Shown here: one piece after another, positions 61,421 to 64,000 of the stretch
How positions within the stretch are numbered: position 1 is the first letter of the stretch
How the letters are laid out: each line of letters starts with the position of its first letter
NCBI RefSeq assembly: GCF_002148795.1
Contig: NZ_MPOB01000004.1
Location: 1 to 64,000, forward strand
Length of the DNA stretch: 64,000 nucleotides
Source: Oceanibaculum nanhaiense
GTDB lineage: Bacteria; Pseudomonadota; Alphaproteobacteria; Oceanibaculales; Oceanibaculaceae
Direction of reading: 5' to 3'
The notes under the pieces: model-generated
What the model saw: only the letters and a program-made list of their open reading frames with translations
The model's database searches: none
What the model was told of the DNA's origin: nothing
Translations under genes and position numbers: made by a program

Positions 61421-62989
61421 ATGCCTGTGCTTCTGCCGGTTTCCCGCCGCACCCTGCTGATCGGCTCGGCGGCCGGCGCCGCCCTGCTGGCGCGCCCGGC
61501 GATCCTGCGTGCCGCCGAGGTGCGGTTCGAGGATGATCCCTTTACGCTGGGCGTGGCCTCGGGCTGCCCGCGTCCCGACAGCGTGGTGCTGTGGACCCGC
61601 CTCGTGCCCAAGGCGGAGGAGGCGGGCGGTAGCCTGTTCGCCGCCGCGCCGCCGGCGCTGGAAGGGCCGGTCGAGGTGGACTGGGAACTGGCGCATGACG
61701 AGGGCTTTCAACGCATCGCCGCCAAAGGCACCGCGCTGGCGACCGACGACTGGGGCCATTCCGTCCATGTCGAGGTGACCGGTCTGGAGCCGGGGCGCTG
61801 GTATTTCTACCGCTTCATTGCCGGCGGGCAGCAGAGCCCGGCGGGCCGCACCCGCACCGCGCCGGCCCTGGGGGCGGCGACGGACAGGCTGCGCCTCGCC
61901 TTCGCCTCCTGCCAGCAATATGAGCATGGCTATTTCACCGCCTTCCGCCATATGGCCGCGCAGGATTTCGACCTGATCGTGCATCTTGGCGACTACATCT
62001 ACGAGATGTCCTGGGGCAAGAAATATGTCCGCCAGCATGGCACCGGTATTCCCACGCAGCTCTGGGAGTTCCGTGACCGCTACGCCCTTTACAAGTCCGA
62101 CCCGGACCTGATGGCAGCCCATGCGGCGGCCCCCTGGCTGGCGATCTGGGACGATCACGAGGTTGCCAATAATTACGCCGACGATCACTCGCCGAAGACG
62201 AAGCAGCCGGGCCAGTTTCTCGATATCCGCGCCGCCGCCTATCAGGCCTGGTACGAGCATATGCCGGTGCCGCCTTCGATGGCGCCCCAAGGGCCGTCCC
62301 TGCGGATTTATGACCGCTACCGCTTCGGCGATCTCCTGGATATGACGCTGCTGGACGACCGGCAGTACCGCTCGCCGCATCCCTGCGGCATCAACAAATC
62401 CGGCGGGGCCAGTTGCGATGAGCGCTTCGATCCGGCGCGCAGCCTGCTGGGGCGGGAGCAGGAAGCCTGGCTGGATGGCGCGCTGCAGGATGCGCAGGGG
62501 CGCTGGACGCTGGTCGCGCAGCAGACGCTGGTGTCGGAGCTGGACCGCGAGCCGGGGCCGGGCAGGGCCTATGCGCTGGATGGCTGGGACGGCTATGTCG
62601 CCAGCCGTGACCGGCTGCTGTCCGCCATCGAGACGCACAAGCCGGCCAATCCGCTGGTGATCGGCGGCGATGTACACGCCTTCTGGGTGTCCGACCTGAA
62701 GAAGGATTTCCAGAATCCTTCCTCGCCGACGCTGGCGACCGAGGTGGTCTGTACCTCGGTCAGCTCGCAGGGGCCGAGTGCCAAGACCATGCAGGCCGGC
62801 CGCGAGGACAATCCGCATATCCGCTACGGGCGCGGCGACAAGCGCGGCTATGCCAGCCTCGATCTCACGCCGAAACAGGCGCTGTTCGGGCTGGAGGCGG
62901 TGGATAGCGTGGAGCGACCGGACGGCACCGTCTCGCGGCTCGCCAGCTTCGCGGTCGAGGCCGGCAAGGCCGGCGCGCAGCCGGCCTAG
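61421..62989 (+). CDS. phoD: PhoD family alkaline phosphatase/phosphodiesterase, Tat signal
   Basis: The 522-residue protein has a twin-arginine signal 'SRRTLLIGSAAGAALLA' (RR at 9-10) and the PhoD-like metallophosphatase domain. Metal-binding segments are 'FASCQQYEHGYF', 'HLGDYIYE', 'WDDHEVANNYADD' and 'IGGDVHAFW'. It is the calcium/iron-dependent periplasmic type that hydrolyses phosphomonoesters and diesters. Starting at 61421, it lies 10 bp after gmk without an obvious Pho box. Its stop overlaps that of the convergent hydrolase gene. Confidence 0.93.
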   Translation: MPVLLPVSRRTLLIGSAAGAALLARPAILRAAEVRFEDDPFTLGVASGCPRPDSVVLWTRLVPKAEEAGGSLFAAAPPALEGPVEVDWELAHDEGFQRIAAKGTALATDDWGHSVHVEVTGLEPGRWYFYRFIAGGQQSPAGRTRTAPALGAATDRLRLAFASCQQYEHGYFTAFRHMAAQDFDLIVHLGDYIYEMSWGKKYVRQHGTGIPTQLWEFRDRYALYKSDPDLMAAHAAAPWLAIWDDHEVANNYADDHSPKTKQPGQFLDIRAAAYQAWYEHMPVPPSMAPQGPSLRIYDRYRFGDLLDMTLLDDRQYRSPHPCGINKSGGASCDERFDPARSLLGREQEAWLDGALQDAQGRWTLVAQQTLVSELDREPGPGRAYALDGWDGYVASRDRLLSAIETHKPANPLVIGGDVHAFWVSDLKKDFQNPSSPTLATEVVCTSVSSQGPSAKTMQAGREDNPHIRYGRGDKRGYASLDLTPKQALFGLEAVDSVERPDGTVSRLASFAVEAGKAGAQPA

Positions 62990-63798
62990 ACCATCTCCCG
63001 CACGAAGGCGGTTATCGCATCCAGCACGGCATCGCGCTGCTGGCGGTGCGGCTGGTGTGCGCAATCGGGGATCAGCAGCGGCGTCGCCGGACCGCCGGCA
63101 CCGCGGCAGATGGCCTGCACCTGCGCCGGGGTGGCGTATTCGTCCTCCGCACCCTGAATGACCAGCAGCGGGCAGCTTATGCGCGGCAGACAGTCCTCGA
63201 TGTTCCAGGGGCGGAATTCATCCGAGGTCCAGGTCTCCGCCCAGGCGCGATAGAGTGCTTCCGTGTTCGACCCGTGATATTTCGCCAGCTTGTCGGGCAA
63301 ATCGGTGGTGCGCCACGCTGCCATCGCCTCATGCACGCCGGCCACGGTGACTTCCTCGACGAAGACATGCGCGGCCAGGGTCACGGCGGCCATTATCCGT
63401 TCCGGGAAGGCGGCGGCATGCAGCAGCGCGATGGAGCCGCCATCGCTGTGTCCGATCAGGATGGCGCGCCCGATGCCGGCCTGCTCCAGCACGGCAGGCA
63501 GCACCTGCTCGGCCTCGACATGCAGATAATCCAGCCCGCGCGGCAGGGTCAGCGGACCGGCGCCGCCATGACCCAGCCGTTCATAGACCAGCGCCGGCAG
63601 GCCGGTCATGGCAACGACGGCATCCGGGAAATCGCGCCACAGCCGGATCGAGCCCAGCGCCTCATGCAGGAAGACGAGGCAGGGGGCGTCCGCCGGCGGC
63701 ACTGCGGGCGGGTCGAGCCTAAGGCCGGGCAGGCTTTTGCCCTGCCAGCGGAACCGCGTCTCGGTACGGCAGATTGTCATGGGATCGGTGTCGCTCAT
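62986..63798 (-). CDS. Alpha/beta hydrolase
   Basis: The 270-residue protein has the alpha/beta hydrolase fold with the oxyanion region 'LVFLHEALGSIRLW', the nucleophile Ser in 'LIGHSDGGSIALLHAA' near 106, Asp in 'QGAEDEYATPAQ' and His in 'DCAHQPHRQ' near 249. This suggests an esterase or peptidase-like enzyme; the substrate is unknown. The start at 63798 has no clear ribosome site, so ATG 63780 ('MTICRTETRF') or the longer upstream frame must be considered. Its stop overlaps the phoD stop by 4 bp. Confidence 0.88.
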   Translation of the reverse strand: MSDTDPMTICRTETRFRWQGKSLPGLRLDPPAVPPADAPCLVFLHEALGSIRLWRDFPDAVVAMTGLPALVYERLGHGGAGPLTLPRGLDYLHVEAEQVLPAVLEQAGIGRAILIGHSDGGSIALLHAAAFPERIMAAVTLAAHVFVEEVTVAGVHEAMAAWRTTDLPDKLAKYHGSNTEALYRAWAETWTSDEFRPWNIEDCLPRISCPLLVIQGAEDEYATPAQVQAICRGAGGPATPLLIPDCAHQPHRQQRDAVLDAITAFVREMV

Positions 63799-64000
63799 GC
63801 CAGGAGGACAGAGGAAAATGCGACGCGCCGCAAGCGCGGAGTACAAAGCCGCACTGCCTAATATGACGATAATATGCACGCCATGCGCTTGCCGCGTGGG
63901 TGCCATGCGCACTGCTTGACCCTGAACGGCGCATGGATTACTGCTAGTAGCACAAGAACAAAGCGCGCTGGCTAATCAGTCTGGCACAAGACCGGCAAAA
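63799..64000. other. Right-edge noncoding sequence
   Basis: The last 202 bp hold no recognised gene. TTGACC (63915-63920) with a weak TACTGC 17 bp downstream could be a rightward promoter for a gene outside the window. Confidence 0.3.

Noticed and set aside
63915-63943. TTGACC-N17-TACTGC as a promoter at the right edge
   Set aside because: The -10 matches poorly and no downstream gene is visible, so it is mentioned only as a weak possibility in the right-edge entry.

Overview
The window is a GC-rich (roughly two-thirds G+C by eye) chromosomal segment of an alphaproteobacterium, most likely from the Rhodospirillales or a close relative. The grounds are the gene content and order: single-domain PAS_5 proteins, a DUF2794 protein, rpsF-rpsR-DUF2232-rplI, uvrC-pgsA followed by molybdenum-cofactor genes, a YfgM/CpoB-like protein with bamB and der, and the cluster fabD-fabG-acpP-fabF-mltG. 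This assignment is an inference; no rRNA or other phylogenetic marker was compared. No tRNA, rRNA, CRISPR array, insertion sequence or prophage was seen.

Layout. 1-0.5 kb: the start of a leftward membrane-protein gene whose second half is strikingly AT-rich. 0.6-8.7 kb: a TRIC-type channel, a polytopic membrane protein convergent with a GtrB-like glycosyltransferase, a short-chain dehydrogenase (SDR) lacking the catalytic Tyr, a SulP transporter paired with a tandem universal stress protein, and a secreted metallo-beta-lactamase-fold protein. 8.8-12.8 kb: Tat-exported PhoX phosphatase with two Pho-box-like sites upstream, a PAS_5 protein, a nitronate monooxygenase and a small membrane protein. 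13-18.2 kb: leftward uvrC-pgsA-mobB-moeA-moaD-moaE. 18.2-18.6 kb: an AT-rich noncoding island. 18.6-23.6 kb: pteridine-reductase-like SDR, CPA2 antiporter, EamA transporter, S49 peptidase and a small Cys-knuckle protein. 23.7-29.6 kb: glyQ, glyS and ppdK. 29.7-37.8 kb: accessory metabolism (second PAS_5 protein, PPK2, PhoH, a second divergent SDR, an SpmA/SpmB fusion, a 2-hydroxyacid dehydrogenase with an SDR, and small conserved proteins). 37.9-41.4 kb: YfgM/CpoB-like protein, BamB and Der. 41.4-45.9 kb: leftward fatty-acid synthesis genes plus mltG. 46-50.3 kb: rpsF-rpsR-DUF2232-rplI, then dnaB. 50.3-56.6 kb: alr, an MlaE/MlaF pair, radA, cvpA and purF. 56.7-63.8 kb: SDRs, two tandem TSUP transporters, yicC-gmk-phoD and an alpha/beta hydrolase.

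Functional links. Most of the window is housekeeping: translation (glyQS, rpsF/rpsR/rplI), replication and repair (dnaB, radA, uvrC), envelope and lipid synthesis (pgsA, fab genes, mltG, bamB, mlaEF, alr), cofactors (Moco) and purines (purF, gmk). A phosphate theme recurs: PhoX with probable PhoB sites, PhoD, PPK2 and PhoH. Seven SDRs are present, and two of them lack the Tyr of the classical YxxxK motif.

No clearly undescribed multi-gene system was recognised. The best leads are two SDRs lacking catalytic residues, tandem Pho boxes at phoX, a possible attenuator or small RNA ahead of phoH, a likely S6:S18 mRNA leader, DnaA-box-bearing noncoding DNA at 18.2-18.6 kb and upstream of dnaB, and the composition break in the gene at the left edge.
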